Part shown: positions 34,734-42,346 of the stretch, in pieces
Position numbering within the stretch: position 1 is the stretch's first letter
How the letters are laid out: the number at the start of each line of letters is the position of its first letter
DNA from: Leucobacter chromiisoli
GTDB lineage: Bacteria; Actinomycetota; Actinomycetes; Actinomycetales; Microbacteriaceae
Assembly (NCBI RefSeq): GCF_016522505.1
Contig: NZ_JAEHOH010000024.1
Coordinates: 1-43,674, forward strand
Length of the DNA stretch: 43,674 nucleotides
Reading direction: 5' to 3'
Position numbers and translations under genes: made by a program
Notes under the pieces: model-generated
What the model was told of the DNA's origin: nothing
What the model saw: only the letters and a program-made list of their open reading frames with translations
Database searches by the model: none

Positions 34734-37297
34734 TGCCCCAGGGGACGGACGACGGCCAGCAGGAACAAACTGTAATGCACTTCGAAGTGCACCCATCAGT
34801 TCTATTCAAGCTCGGTGAGGATCTCATCACGGATGATGCTCAGGCACTAGTCGAGCTCATCAAGAACTCATATGATGCCGACGCGAAGGTTGTCCGTGTC
34901 GACATCGACACCGAAGGCTGGTATTCCCGGCAGACAGGTGAGCCTGTAGAGGAACCGAACAAACCGGATCCTGAAGTCGTCAGGGGGCGGCTTTCCGTGA
35001 CGGACGACGGCACCGGCATGTCGCTCGAAGCCATCCGGTCCGGGTGGCTCACGGTTTCCTACAGCAAAAAACGTGAGATGAAGGCGTCTGGCCAGCAGAC
35101 ACCAGGAAAGCGCACCCCTTTGGGAGACAAAGGCCTGGGGCGCCTCGGCGTGCAACGCCTTGGCGCATTGGTCGTACTCACCAGCGTCCCACTCGATTCC
35201 GACGAGGAGCAAGCTCAGAACAAGGTCGGTACACTCCGCAACAGCGTCATCATTGACTGGTCGCAGTTTGCCGCCGCGGGAACTCTGCGTGCAGTCTCGC
35301 TAGACGTCACAACGTCCACCATTGAGGCGACGAAGACCGGAACAACCGTAAGTGTCCTCGGCCTTCATAACATGGGCTACTGGGAAGGGCGAGGAGAACT
35401 CGATCTCCAAAAAGAGCTGACCTCGATCCTGTCACCGTACGAGAGTGCCGCCGGTATCCGCTTCTTCATCAAGGTCAACGGCACCGAGATCGATATGAGG
35501 AGTGAAGCAAGGAGAGTTCTCGACGCGGCTCCTACCACTTTCAGGTTCACCTATGCGGACCGCATCCTCGAAGTGACAAGCTCCACATCGCATTCGATCT
35601 TGCGCGGCAGGAATCCAGAGGAACGCGCTGCATACAATCAGCTGATAGTTCCCGACGGAGGGTTTCGCTTCGTTGAATGGCTTCTGAGTAAGCACCCGTC
35701 TCGCGCAGCAGAGCTTGGTGCTGAGAGCGGTGATGATCGATACTTCTTGCGGTTCAAGAAGCAGGTGTCACTCGACGATGCCGTCAGCGTGAAAGTCTCA
35801 TACAGCGACCCTGGGCGATTTTCGGGAGAGATTAGCTCTCTTAGCTTTGACCAGAACGATGAATCTGCGTTTGATAAAGCTTCCGACCTGCGGGAATTCG
35901 CAGAAGGCATCGTCGGTATACGCGTATTCCGCGACGGGTTCGGCATTCGGCTCGGTGAGGACTGGCTGGGCCTTTCTAAGCAGCAGACGACGGGAAGCTC
36001 CTGGTATGGCCTCAGACCGCAGAACTCGGCTGGGTATGTGAATCTGACTGCCGCTGAGAATGCTTCCCTCGAAGAAACCTCTAGTCGTGAGTCGTTCCGC
36101 GAAACGTCCGCCTGGCAAGGATTCTTTGGGTTGATGCAGCAGATAGTTGCGTTCGCACGAATCAGCCAAGAGTTTGTTCGGCGTAACTGGGTGATTTACC
36201 GACGCGAGAATCTCAGCCCCACTCAGCTCGATGAGACCGCAACGCCTGCTGAGATCACAAGACACATCAACAGTCAGCTACGTGAAGCGAACTCTGCGAG
36301 CATCCGTTCCAGAGAGGCCCGCGAGAAACTCAAGTCGCTTGATAAGACGGTTTCCGAGCTGAAGTCGTCCAAGGAAGACTCGTCTCGAGCGATCTGGACC
36401 GACCCCGCACTTCAGGCGGCCATCGATGCGGCCGCTAGTGATATCCGGGCAGTCGAAGCCGAACTCTCTACGCTCCTTGACGAGCTCGACCGGGTATTCA
36501 AAGTTGTCGTGGAGATTCGAGGCTCTGCGGATCTGCTCCAGGAGAAGATCAACGTAACCGAAGAACGAATCGGGCGCGCTTGGGAATCTGTTGCACTTGG
36601 CCTCAGTGCCGAGCTGCTCGCCCACGAGGTGGATCACATTGCCGAGCGTCTCCGCGGTCGCAGTCATCAGAATCTCGACTACCTCAAGAAACAAGTGCCG
36701 GCGGATGCAAGGTCACTCGCTTTTGCCGAGCATGTCAGGTCTTCATCGGCGGAGCTTCTGCGCCAAGTGTCCCGATTGAATCCTGCCCTGAGGTTCCGGC
36801 GAGACAGGAAGACTAGCTCCAAGATCTCCACGCTGCTGGCTACTGCTATTGAATACCACCGGGTACGTCTCGAAGTTGACAACATAAACGTCAGCGCCGT
36901 GATCGAGAAGGACTTCGACGTGATAATCAATGAAGGCAAGTTCTCTCAGATTATCGACAACCTGGTTCTTAACAGCGAGTACTGGATCCGTCGCCATCTA
37001 CAGCAAGGGAGGATCGACGAAGGCAAGATCGTCCTGACGATCGACAGCCCCCGACTCATGGTCCGCGACAATGGTCCGGGAATCCCACCGGCCGTGCAGG
37101 ACTCACTCTTTGACGCCTTCGTTACGACGAAGCCAGAGGAGCAAGGGCGGGGTCTCGGGCTGTTCGTGGTCACTCAACTCCTTGATTCAGAGGGCGCCTC
37201 TATCCGTCTCGGCGATCATAAGAACGAGTCGGGTCGTCCGGACACATTCGAACTCGACCTGCGGGGGATGATGCCCCCGGCTAACACGCATGGTTGA
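34733..37297 (+). CDS. Fused GHKL ATPase and histidine-kinase-like protein
   Basis: This 854-aa protein has two GHKL modules. The N-terminal one resembles Hsp90/MutL/MORC ATPases: ELIKNSYDAD (41-50) as N box, DDGTGM (91-96) as G1 and GDKGLGRLG (131-139) as G2. A central part (about 240-480) is mixed alpha/beta, then comes a coiled coil (about 505-610). The C-terminal end looks like a histidine kinase: a possible H-box with H631 in LLAHEVDHI, an N box around N743, DNGPGIP (779-785) and GRGLGL (805-810). Overlaps with both neighbours show translational coupling. GHKL proteins with methyltransferases are known from restriction-like systems; joining a full kinase-like end is unusual. Confidence 0.8.
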   Translation: MPQGTDDGQQEQTVMHFEVHPSVLFKLGEDLITDDAQALVELIKNSYDADAKVVRVDIDTEGWYSRQTGEPVEEPNKPDPEVVRGRLSVTDDGTGMSLEAIRSGWLTVSYSKKREMKASGQQTPGKRTPLGDKGLGRLGVQRLGALVVLTSVPLDSDEEQAQNKVGTLRNSVIIDWSQFAAAGTLRAVSLDVTTSTIEATKTGTTVSVLGLHNMGYWEGRGELDLQKELTSILSPYESAAGIRFFIKVNGTEIDMRSEARRVLDAAPTTFRFTYADRILEVTSSTSHSILRGRNPEERAAYNQLIVPDGGFRFVEWLLSKHPSRAAELGAESGDDRYFLRFKKQVSLDDAVSVKVSYSDPGRFSGEISSLSFDQNDESAFDKASDLREFAEGIVGIRVFRDGFGIRLGEDWLGLSKQQTTGSSWYGLRPQNSAGYVNLTAAENASLEETSSRESFRETSAWQGFFGLMQQIVAFARISQEFVRRNWVIYRRENLSPTQLDETATPAEITRHINSQLREANSASIRSREAREKLKSLDKTVSELKSSKEDSSRAIWTDPALQAAIDAAASDIRAVEAELSTLLDELDRVFKVVVEIRGSADLLQEKINVTEERIGRAWESVALGLSAELLAHEVDHIAERLRGRSHQNLDYLKKQVPADARSLAFAEHVRSSSAELLRQVSRLNPALRFRRDRKTSSKISTLLATAIEYHRVRLEVDNINVSAVIEKDFDVIINEGKFSQIIDNLVLNSEYWIRRHLQQGRIDEGKIVLTIDSPRLMVRDNGPGIPPAVQDSLFDAFVTTKPEEQGRGLGLFVVTQLLDSEGASIRLGDHKNESGRPDTFELDLRGMMPPANTHG

Positions 37298-39167
37298 TCA
37301 CGGTACGCCACGGACTGCAGACGCCGCAGCACGGATGGCAGAACTACTAGCGGCTCTCTCAATCGAGACCGTGATTAGCGTCGATGATTCACATGCCCTC
37401 GGCTCGGCTGAAGGAAGCGCGGCGGAGGTAACAGAAGAGGTCGTCTCTTCGCCAGACCTACTTACTGTCGTCCTCGAGTCGCTAAGCGGCGTGGATCAGA
37501 TGCTCGGATTCGAGTACGTAGACCCCGAGAACGAGTCCGCGGTCAACGATTTTCTCACTGAAAACTGGAGCTCCTTGACCAGGGAGACTCAGACCGAGTT
37601 GCTTACCGCTGCGCGGACACGACGCAGAGATCGAGAGGCCGAGCTCGGTGATGCCGACACAGTTACTGACTTGACCGCCCCAAAGCGCTTGGAAGACATC
37701 GTCGGCGAAAGCGCCAAGTTTGTTCAGGTGTCGTTGGCCGAGTGGAGATCTAACTGGTCAACCTTGGTGCAAGGCCCCGGCCAGGTTCTGGTTCTGATCG
37801 ACCGTAGCTTCATCAACGAAGAAGGCGGGAACGAAACGACTGGTGAAGAGCTCCTCCGTGACCTTCTTCAGCAGGGGCTCGATCACGTCCGAGCGGGATT
37901 GCTCACCTTCACCGCTACAACAGAGGACGACGAGATTCGGATTACGCGTGAGCTGCGTGAGAAGCACCAAGCGCACGCCGACAAGATCGTGGCGATCGGC
38001 AAGTTTCGCCTAACAGAACCTGCTGAGTTCCCTGCGGCGATCCGGATGCTGCTCCTGGTCGCCGAGATCACCGCCTACCGCGAACTCGCAAAGACCGCAT
38101 TTCAACAGGCCCACAGCGCGGTAGAAACGCATCTAGACGCTCTGCATGACTACACCCTGATAGGTGCCATCGCCGCGGCTCAGCAAGAAGGAACCTTCGA
38201 ACTAGAGCACCCGCTTCGGCTCGCTCAGCAGGTCTATCAACAGGAGCTAGCGAACGCGGTGCGAAATAGCGAGATCTCTTCTCGGGTACTTCCTCGTTTC
38301 CGGGAAGGTTCGGTTGGCGTGTTTGTGAATGCGAGTGCGGCCGGGGAACAGATCCGAGAAGTACTGCGCGCGGACGTCTTCGTGCCAGGAACATACATCA
38401 ATACTCTGGGGCTTCCTGTTGAGATTGGCGATGTCTTTCGAGTTGAGTCGGTCTATCCGGACAGCAAGACGAGAACGAAGGGTGACCCGCGATACTACGT
38501 TCTCTTGGCGCAGGCATGCGATATGTCAATTAGAAGCAATGGTGAGCGTTCGAACAATCTGGTAGACGTTCTGTTGCAGAGGTTGGAGACGATCGATGAG
38601 GAAGAACTACAGCAGGTTTTGCGGCAGCAACCAGTAGATACCCGGCGGCTCCAGCGTTTGATGAAGAAGCGTGAGCGGATGCATGTTCTAGGAGAGCTCG
38701 AAGAAACCAGCAACCAGAAGTGGGGTGTCAACTTTGCTCAGTCGATCGTCGTGCCCACCATTGCGATCGATGCGACTGTATTTCAGGCAGATGGATCCGC
38801 TCTGATCGAACCGGACTCTGATGAGCCCCGCCCAATGGCTTCCGGGTGGTTGAAGCGTCACGACCTCATCAAGAAGGCTGCACGGAGGATGGTCGCGGAT
38901 TACGAAAAGGCCGAGCAAGCGGTTAAGAAGGTTAGTGGGAAGGAAGAACTCCTGCTGCGCTTAGGTGCTTCCCTTGCGACTGCAACTCTTGATCAGAATC
39001 GCGGAGTTACCGCTGTCATAGATTCCTCTGTCGGGACGGTGCGCTACGGGCTTCAACGCGTTAGCCGTATCCGGTCGGATATTGCCGTGAATATCGCCTC
39101 TCTCGCATCTAGCTATAACTCAAGGCCTGCTTTTGATGCGGCGCCTGTCACCGATTCCATCGGTTGA
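37290..39167 (+). CDS. Receiver-like protein with large insertion and C-terminal QxCD domain
   Basis: This 625-aa protein starts with a segment that carries all receiver landmarks but spread apart: an acidic pair D32/D33 (ISVDDS), a candidate phosphoacceptor D171 (VLVLIDRSF), a beta-4 threonine around 206-208 and lysine K238 (IVAIGKF). About 100 extra residues lie between the first and second landmark. The C-terminal half has a beta-rich region with YYVLLAQACD (402-411) followed by an R-x2-G-x-R pattern, then a helical end. The start overlaps the GHKL stop by 8 nt. Its natural partner is the kinase-like end of that protein. The effector activity is unknown; no nuclease motif is visible. Confidence 0.65.
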   Translation: MVDHGTPRTADAAARMAELLAALSIETVISVDDSHALGSAEGSAAEVTEEVVSSPDLLTVVLESLSGVDQMLGFEYVDPENESAVNDFLTENWSSLTRETQTELLTAARTRRRDREAELGDADTVTDLTAPKRLEDIVGESAKFVQVSLAEWRSNWSTLVQGPGQVLVLIDRSFINEEGGNETTGEELLRDLLQQGLDHVRAGLLTFTATTEDDEIRITRELREKHQAHADKIVAIGKFRLTEPAEFPAAIRMLLLVAEITAYRELAKTAFQQAHSAVETHLDALHDYTLIGAIAAAQQEGTFELEHPLRLAQQVYQQELANAVRNSEISSRVLPRFREGSVGVFVNASAAGEQIREVLRADVFVPGTYINTLGLPVEIGDVFRVESVYPDSKTRTKGDPRYYVLLAQACDMSIRSNGERSNNLVDVLLQRLETIDEEELQQVLRQQPVDTRRLQRLMKKRERMHVLGELEETSNQKWGVNFAQSIVVPTIAIDATVFQADGSALIEPDSDEPRPMASGWLKRHDLIKKAARRMVADYEKAEQAVKKVSGKEELLLRLGASLATATLDQNRGVTAVIDSSVGTVRYGLQRVSRIRSDIAVNIASLASSYNSRPAFDAAPVTDSIG

Positions 39168-39221
39168 CCTGTAATTTCGAGAGGCTGAGGGTTTGAAGAA
39201 GCAGAGACTGGTGTTGATGCT

Positions 39222-39713
39222 TTGACTGGCAAGGGGCGCCGACTGCTGGTTGCTGTGCTTTTGAACCCGCCGAAGGGTGGAGGGGAACGCACGATAGCGC
39301 ATTTGCAAGTTGTAAGGGAATGCTTGAACTGCGATGTGGTGCAGATTGTGAATCTCTACCCCCATGCGACCAAGGATTTGGCTGGCCTGGGGCGGGTAGC
39401 CGGTGACACGAAGGACTGGATTGAGCAACGTCGCGTGATTTCAACGGCCCTTCGGCAAGCAGACGAAGTACTGCTTGGCTGGGGCGTGAGCCTGCCGACG
39501 GGTCCTGCGCGTGCGCGGATGATCGCACAGATTAGCTGGGCCGTTGACCAACTTCAATCGCTGGGAGTTGTGCCCTGGGTGGTCGGAGACGGCCCGAGGC
39601 ATCCGTCGCGTTGGCACCAGTACGTTAGCGATCGTCACGGTCGCACGTCCGGGGGCTCGCTAGCCGAGCGTATTCGGGACAGCGTGGTTCAATTAAAGCT
39701 ACCGTTGGTTTGA
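39222..39713 (+). CDS. DUF1643-like protein
   Basis: This 163-aa protein fits the DUF1643 pattern: a leading VAVLLNPP segment (residues 10-17), a VNLYPHAT segment (43-50) and LLGWG (about 84-88). The only in-frame start is TTG at 39222, because a TGA lies in frame at 39186; the RBS is weak. It follows the receiver-like gene by 54 nt on the same strand and may belong to the same defence-like cluster. DUF1643 proteins are frequent in phages and mobile elements; their reaction is not established. Confidence 0.6.
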   Translation: MTGKGRRLLVAVLLNPPKGGGERTIAHLQVVRECLNCDVVQIVNLYPHATKDLAGLGRVAGDTKDWIEQRRVISTALRQADEVLLGWGVSLPTGPARARMIAQISWAVDQLQSLGVVPWVVGDGPRHPSRWHQYVSDRHGRTSGGSLAERIRDSVVQLKLPLV

Positions 39714-39864
39714 TGAGGCGAAGCATGGAGCCTCCGGCCTCCAACTGACATCGGGACAAAACCGGGACCAGAATCATGCAATCGATGCAACCCTCGACAT
39801 GAAATGGCCTGGTTTGACGGGCAGAGACACCCGGAAGATCAACGAATCGGCTCAAGCGGGATAC

Positions 39865-39909
39865 CTGGGGGTCAAGGGGTCGCAGGTTCAAATCCTGTCA
39901 GCCCGACCG
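39865..39909 (+). other. 3' half of tRNA-Pro(GGG), candidate att site
   Basis: From CTGGGGG (39865-39871, anticodon loop with GGG) the sequence continues with TCAAG, a variable loop, the T arm GCAGG-TTCAAAT-CCTGT and the acceptor strand CAGCCCG plus A, as in an actinobacterial tRNA-Pro. The upstream bases do not supply the matching CTTGA, so this is only the 3' half. That is the normal remnant left by an integrase that recombines in the anticodon loop. CCA is not encoded. Confidence 0.75.
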
Positions 39910-39934
39910 TTGTGATGTCTCAGGACATCACGGA

Positions 39935-39971
39935 CAGGTGAACCCACGGAAACGTGGGTTCACCTGTTTTT
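39935..39971 (+). terminator. Rho-independent terminator at the IS481 left end
   Basis: CAGGTGAACCCACG and CGTGGGTTCACCTG form a perfect 14-bp stem around GAAA, followed by five T residues on the plus strand. Confidence 0.75.
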
Positions 39972-40434
39972 GCTTTGGTAGTCCTTCCGGGTATCGATCG
40001 TGAACTCGGCGAGGACTTCCCCGGTGTGGGTGATCACGGTCGCGGCATGGTTGTGGACCAGGCAGATGATCTCGGTGCGGGCATGGGGTTGGCCGACGCC
40101 GAGGTGGCGCAGTTTCCCGGCGTAGCGGAGCGTGATGGATCCTGCCGCGTCGACGATGTCGTATCTCACCTGCCACACCCCGGGATCCTCCGGGGTTGCG
40201 GGTGCGGCTTTCGGGATCAGCTCGTACGCGAAGCCGGGAGTCTTCCGGCCGAGTGCGCGGTGGGGTCGGTCCTGGTTGTAGAACTGCCGGAACTGGTCAA
40301 GGGTCTCCTGCAACTCCGTCATGGTGCGGGTGGGGTGGTGGGCGAGGTACTTCTTCAGGGTTTGCCAGAACCGTTCGATCTTGCCTTGCGTGGTCGGTTT
40401 GTAGGGGCGCCCGTTCTTCTGCGTGCGGGCCTGC
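39960..40434 (-). pseudogene. IS481-family transposase, C-terminal fragment
   Basis: About 155 residues of the C-terminal part remain: the segment NGRPYKPTTQGKIERFWQTL, holding the last catalytic glutamate, then LDQFRQFYNQDRPHRALG and a terminal beta-rich domain. The first two catalytic aspartates are missing because the upstream part is lost at the IS3 junction. The frame runs into the IS3 end, so any start there makes a chimeric reading. Confidence 0.8.
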
Positions 40435-40461
40435 TGAGGGTTTAGTTGAGTCCGGGGTTTG

Positions 40462-41341
40462 TACCGCCAGACTGACGGCATCCATCATTATGATCTCGAA
40501 CTCGACCGGTGTGAGCTTTCCCAGCCGGCGCTGACGACGTTTCCGGTGATACTTCCCCTCGATCCACGACACGATCGCGAGCCGCAGCTCTTGCCGGGTA
40601 GCCCACGACTTCCGATCGAGCACGTTCTTCTGCAACAGGCTGATGAAACCCTCCATCGCCGCGTTATCCCCGCACGCACCCACACGCCCCATCGACCCCG
40701 CAGACCATGCACCTTGAGAGCGCGTGGAAGCTCCGGGATCGAAACTGGCTCCCGCGATCCGAATGCACGATCGCTCCTGCAGGATTCCCGCGCTGCAACA
40801 CGGCATTCTCCAGCGCGCGAACCGCAAGAGAAGCCTTCATTCGCTTGTCGATTGCGTACCCCACAATCCGGTTCGAGCACATGTCCTTGAACGCGCACAA
40901 GTAGAGCTTGCCCTCACCGGTCCAGTGCACGGTGATATCGACCAGCCACTTCTCGTTGAGTTGCTCGGCAGCGAACTCGCGCTGCACCAGATCATCTCCA
41001 ACGGGAGCACCTGCACGTTGGTACCGGCGCTTGCGCTTTGAGATCATGGACTGCAGGCCCGCGGCTTTGCACAGCCGCCACACCCGCCGCTCGCTGATCT
41101 CATACCCGAGGTCGTGGAGATCATCAGCAAGGACCCGGTACCCGCCCTCGGGATCATCGGCATGGAGACCGCGGAGCACACTGATGAGATGTGCCTCCTT
41201 GATCTCGCGCGCGGATCGGGGTCGGCGCAACCAGCGGTAGTAACCCTGCTGACTGAACCCGAGGACCCGGCACGTCACCGCGACCGGCACCCTGACCCGG
41301 GTGCCGGCCTTGGCAAGCTCTTGGACGAGCGGGTAGATCAT
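40462..41341 (-). pseudogene. IS3-family transposase orfB, twice frameshifted
   Basis: The DDE integrase-type transposase reads in one frame from ATG 41341 to about residue 205 (VDITVHWTGEGKLYLCAFKD and IVHSDRGSQF hold the first two acidic residues). Two apparent single-base deletions follow near 40710-40740: the frame shifts after SFHAL to read KVHGLRG, then again to read SMGRVGACGDNAAMEGF, where the last glutamate lies. The enzyme should therefore be inactive. Its ATG overlaps the orfA stop as ATGA. The end position is approximate. Confidence 0.75.
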
Positions 41342-41631
41342 TTTGGGGGCGTGATATGCACCTGCGACAGATACGCCGCCGCACGACGCAGGACCTCGTT
41401 CTCCATCTCGAGTTCCCGGATGCGTTTCAACGCGGCGGACATCTCGCGCCGCTCATCGGGATCCGTTGGCGGGGTGATCCCGTGGGACTGGAACCTCTCA
41501 TCACGTACCCACGCTTGGATCGCTGATCTGGAGATCCCGAGGTCTCTCGCGACTTGTTTCTGCGCGACCCCTGGTTCCACGAGCGCGACCGCATCACGTT
41601 TGAACTCGTCGCTGTAGTTCTTGATGGGCAT
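41338..41631 (-). CDS. IS3-family transposase orfA
   Basis: This 97-aa protein is the DNA-binding subunit of an IS3 element: an HTH (AQKQVARDLGISRSAIQAWV, about residues 27-46) and a leucine-zipper-like helix (RIRELEMENEVLRRAAAYL, about 70-88). ATG at 41631 is the family-like start (MPIKNYSDEFKRDAV). It appears intact although orfB is broken, so it could still bind the ends or act as a repressor of the element. Confidence 0.85.
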   Translation of the reverse strand: MPIKNYSDEFKRDAVALVEPGVAQKQVARDLGISRSAIQAWVRDERFQSHGITPPTDPDERREMSAALKRIRELEMENEVLRRAAAYLSQVHITPPK

Positions 41632-41700
41632 GGCACTTATCCTTCCAGCACCGCGTAACAAGCGATGCAGTCAAGGACTCAACCAAACCCTCAGCAGACC

Positions 41701-41817
41701 CTAGCGCTTGTGGAGTTGATGGATCCAGGATCTTGAGATTCCGTAGGTGCGTGCGGCTTCGCGGTAGGACAGGCCTTGGTGCGTGATCGCGGTGATGATG
41801 AGTTGGTTGCGGTGCAC
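41701..41817 (-). pseudogene. IS481-family transposase, N-terminal fragment
   Basis: From a GTG at 41817 a 38-residue reading (VHRNQLIITAITHQGLSYRE, then an HTH ending in HQLHKR) matches the N-terminus of IS481-type transposases. It stops at TAG 8 bp from the IS3 end, next to the deletion. Confidence 0.65.
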
Positions 41818-41908
41818 TGTCCATGATGTCGTGAGACATCAAGTGGTTCGGTGGTGAGGTGTCCGGGATGTCGTGAGACATGCGTCCGGTATGTGCTGAA
41901 ACCACACA

Positions 41909-41923
41909 CTGTCAGCCCGACCG
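41909..41923 (+). repeat. Right copy of the 15-bp repeat (tRNA-Pro 3' end)
   Basis: CTGTCAGCCCGACCG repeats 39895-39909 exactly and lies directly before the tRNA terminator. Confidence 0.75.
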
Positions 41924-41927
41924 AGAG

Positions 41928-41960
41928 GTCCCGGAAACTCAAGGGTTTCCGGGACTTTTT
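41928..41960 (+). terminator. tRNA-Pro terminator
   Basis: GTCCCGGAAAC and GTTTCCGGGAC form a perfect 11-bp stem with a six-base loop, followed by five T residues. It lies five bases after the repeated tRNA 3' end. Confidence 0.8.
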
Positions 41961-42102
41961 CTGTAGGTGGATGTGATCCGGTCATCGAAAACCCATCACT
42001 TTGACGCCCTCACGGCCGTCTGGGGACGCCGCGCTCCGGCAGGGGAGCGACCGTGCCGGTTGCTCCCGGTTCGTGGGTGGGAGCAGGACGCACCTGTTCG
42101 GC

Positions 42103-42342
42103 ATGGACACCGAACACAGCCCGACCGGCAACCCCTGGGGCCTGGAGCCGCTGCTCGATGTCGGCGAGCTCGCTGCCTATCTGGGTGTGCCCGTCTCCAC
42201 CGTCTACGACTGGCGCACCCGCGGCCTCGGTCCGCGAGCGTATCGCTTCGGGAAGCATCTGAAGTTCGCGCTCTCCGACGTGCGGATCTGGATCGAGCAG
42301 CAACGCGACCCCGAGCCGCCAGCACCGGCGGACGGGCGGTGA
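42103..42342 (+). CDS. Excisionase (Xis-like HTH protein)
   Basis: This 79-aa protein has the excisionase/MerR-type HTH (LLDVGELAAYLGVPVSTVYDW, about residues 16-36, then YRFGKHLKFALSDVRIWIEQ). It directly precedes integrase 2, with 4 nt between stop and start, the usual xis-int arrangement. The ATG at 42103 is chosen as the start. An octamer CGCACCTG lies 7 nt before it (42089-42096), which may be coincidental at that distance. Confidence 0.85.
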   Translation: MDTEHSPTGNPWGLEPLLDVGELAAYLGVPVSTVYDWRTRGLGPRAYRFGKHLKFALSDVRIWIEQQRDPEPPAPADGR

Positions 42343-42346
42343 CCCG

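Larger units (their letters stand above)
40435..41693 (-). mobile_element. IS3-family insertion sequence
   Basis: A 1259-bp element bounded by 19-bp inverted repeats, TGAGGGTTTAGTTGAGTCC (40435-40453) and its near-complement at 41675-41693 (one mismatch). It encodes an orfA-orfB pair on the minus strand. The flanks show no matching target duplication, which agrees with a later deletion of adjacent IS481 DNA. Confidence 0.8.
39910..41908. mobile_element. IS481-family remnant with nested IS3 element
   Basis: The block is flanked by the 15-bp repeat CTGTCAGCCCGACCG (39895-39909 and 41909-41923), which reads as a target-site duplication. Its outer ends are imperfect inverted repeats (about 19 of 25 matches), beginning TGTGATGTCTCAGG on the left and TGTGTGGTTTCAGC on the right when read inward. 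Removing it rejoins the tRNA-Pro 3' end to its terminator. About 740 bp of IS481-type sequence remains; the transposase middle is lost and an IS3-family copy fills the break. Confidence 0.7.

Noticed and set aside
39790..39909. Complete tRNA-Pro gene
   Set aside because: Only the 3' half from the anticodon loop fits; the upstream bases do not form the anticodon 5' strand, D arm or acceptor.
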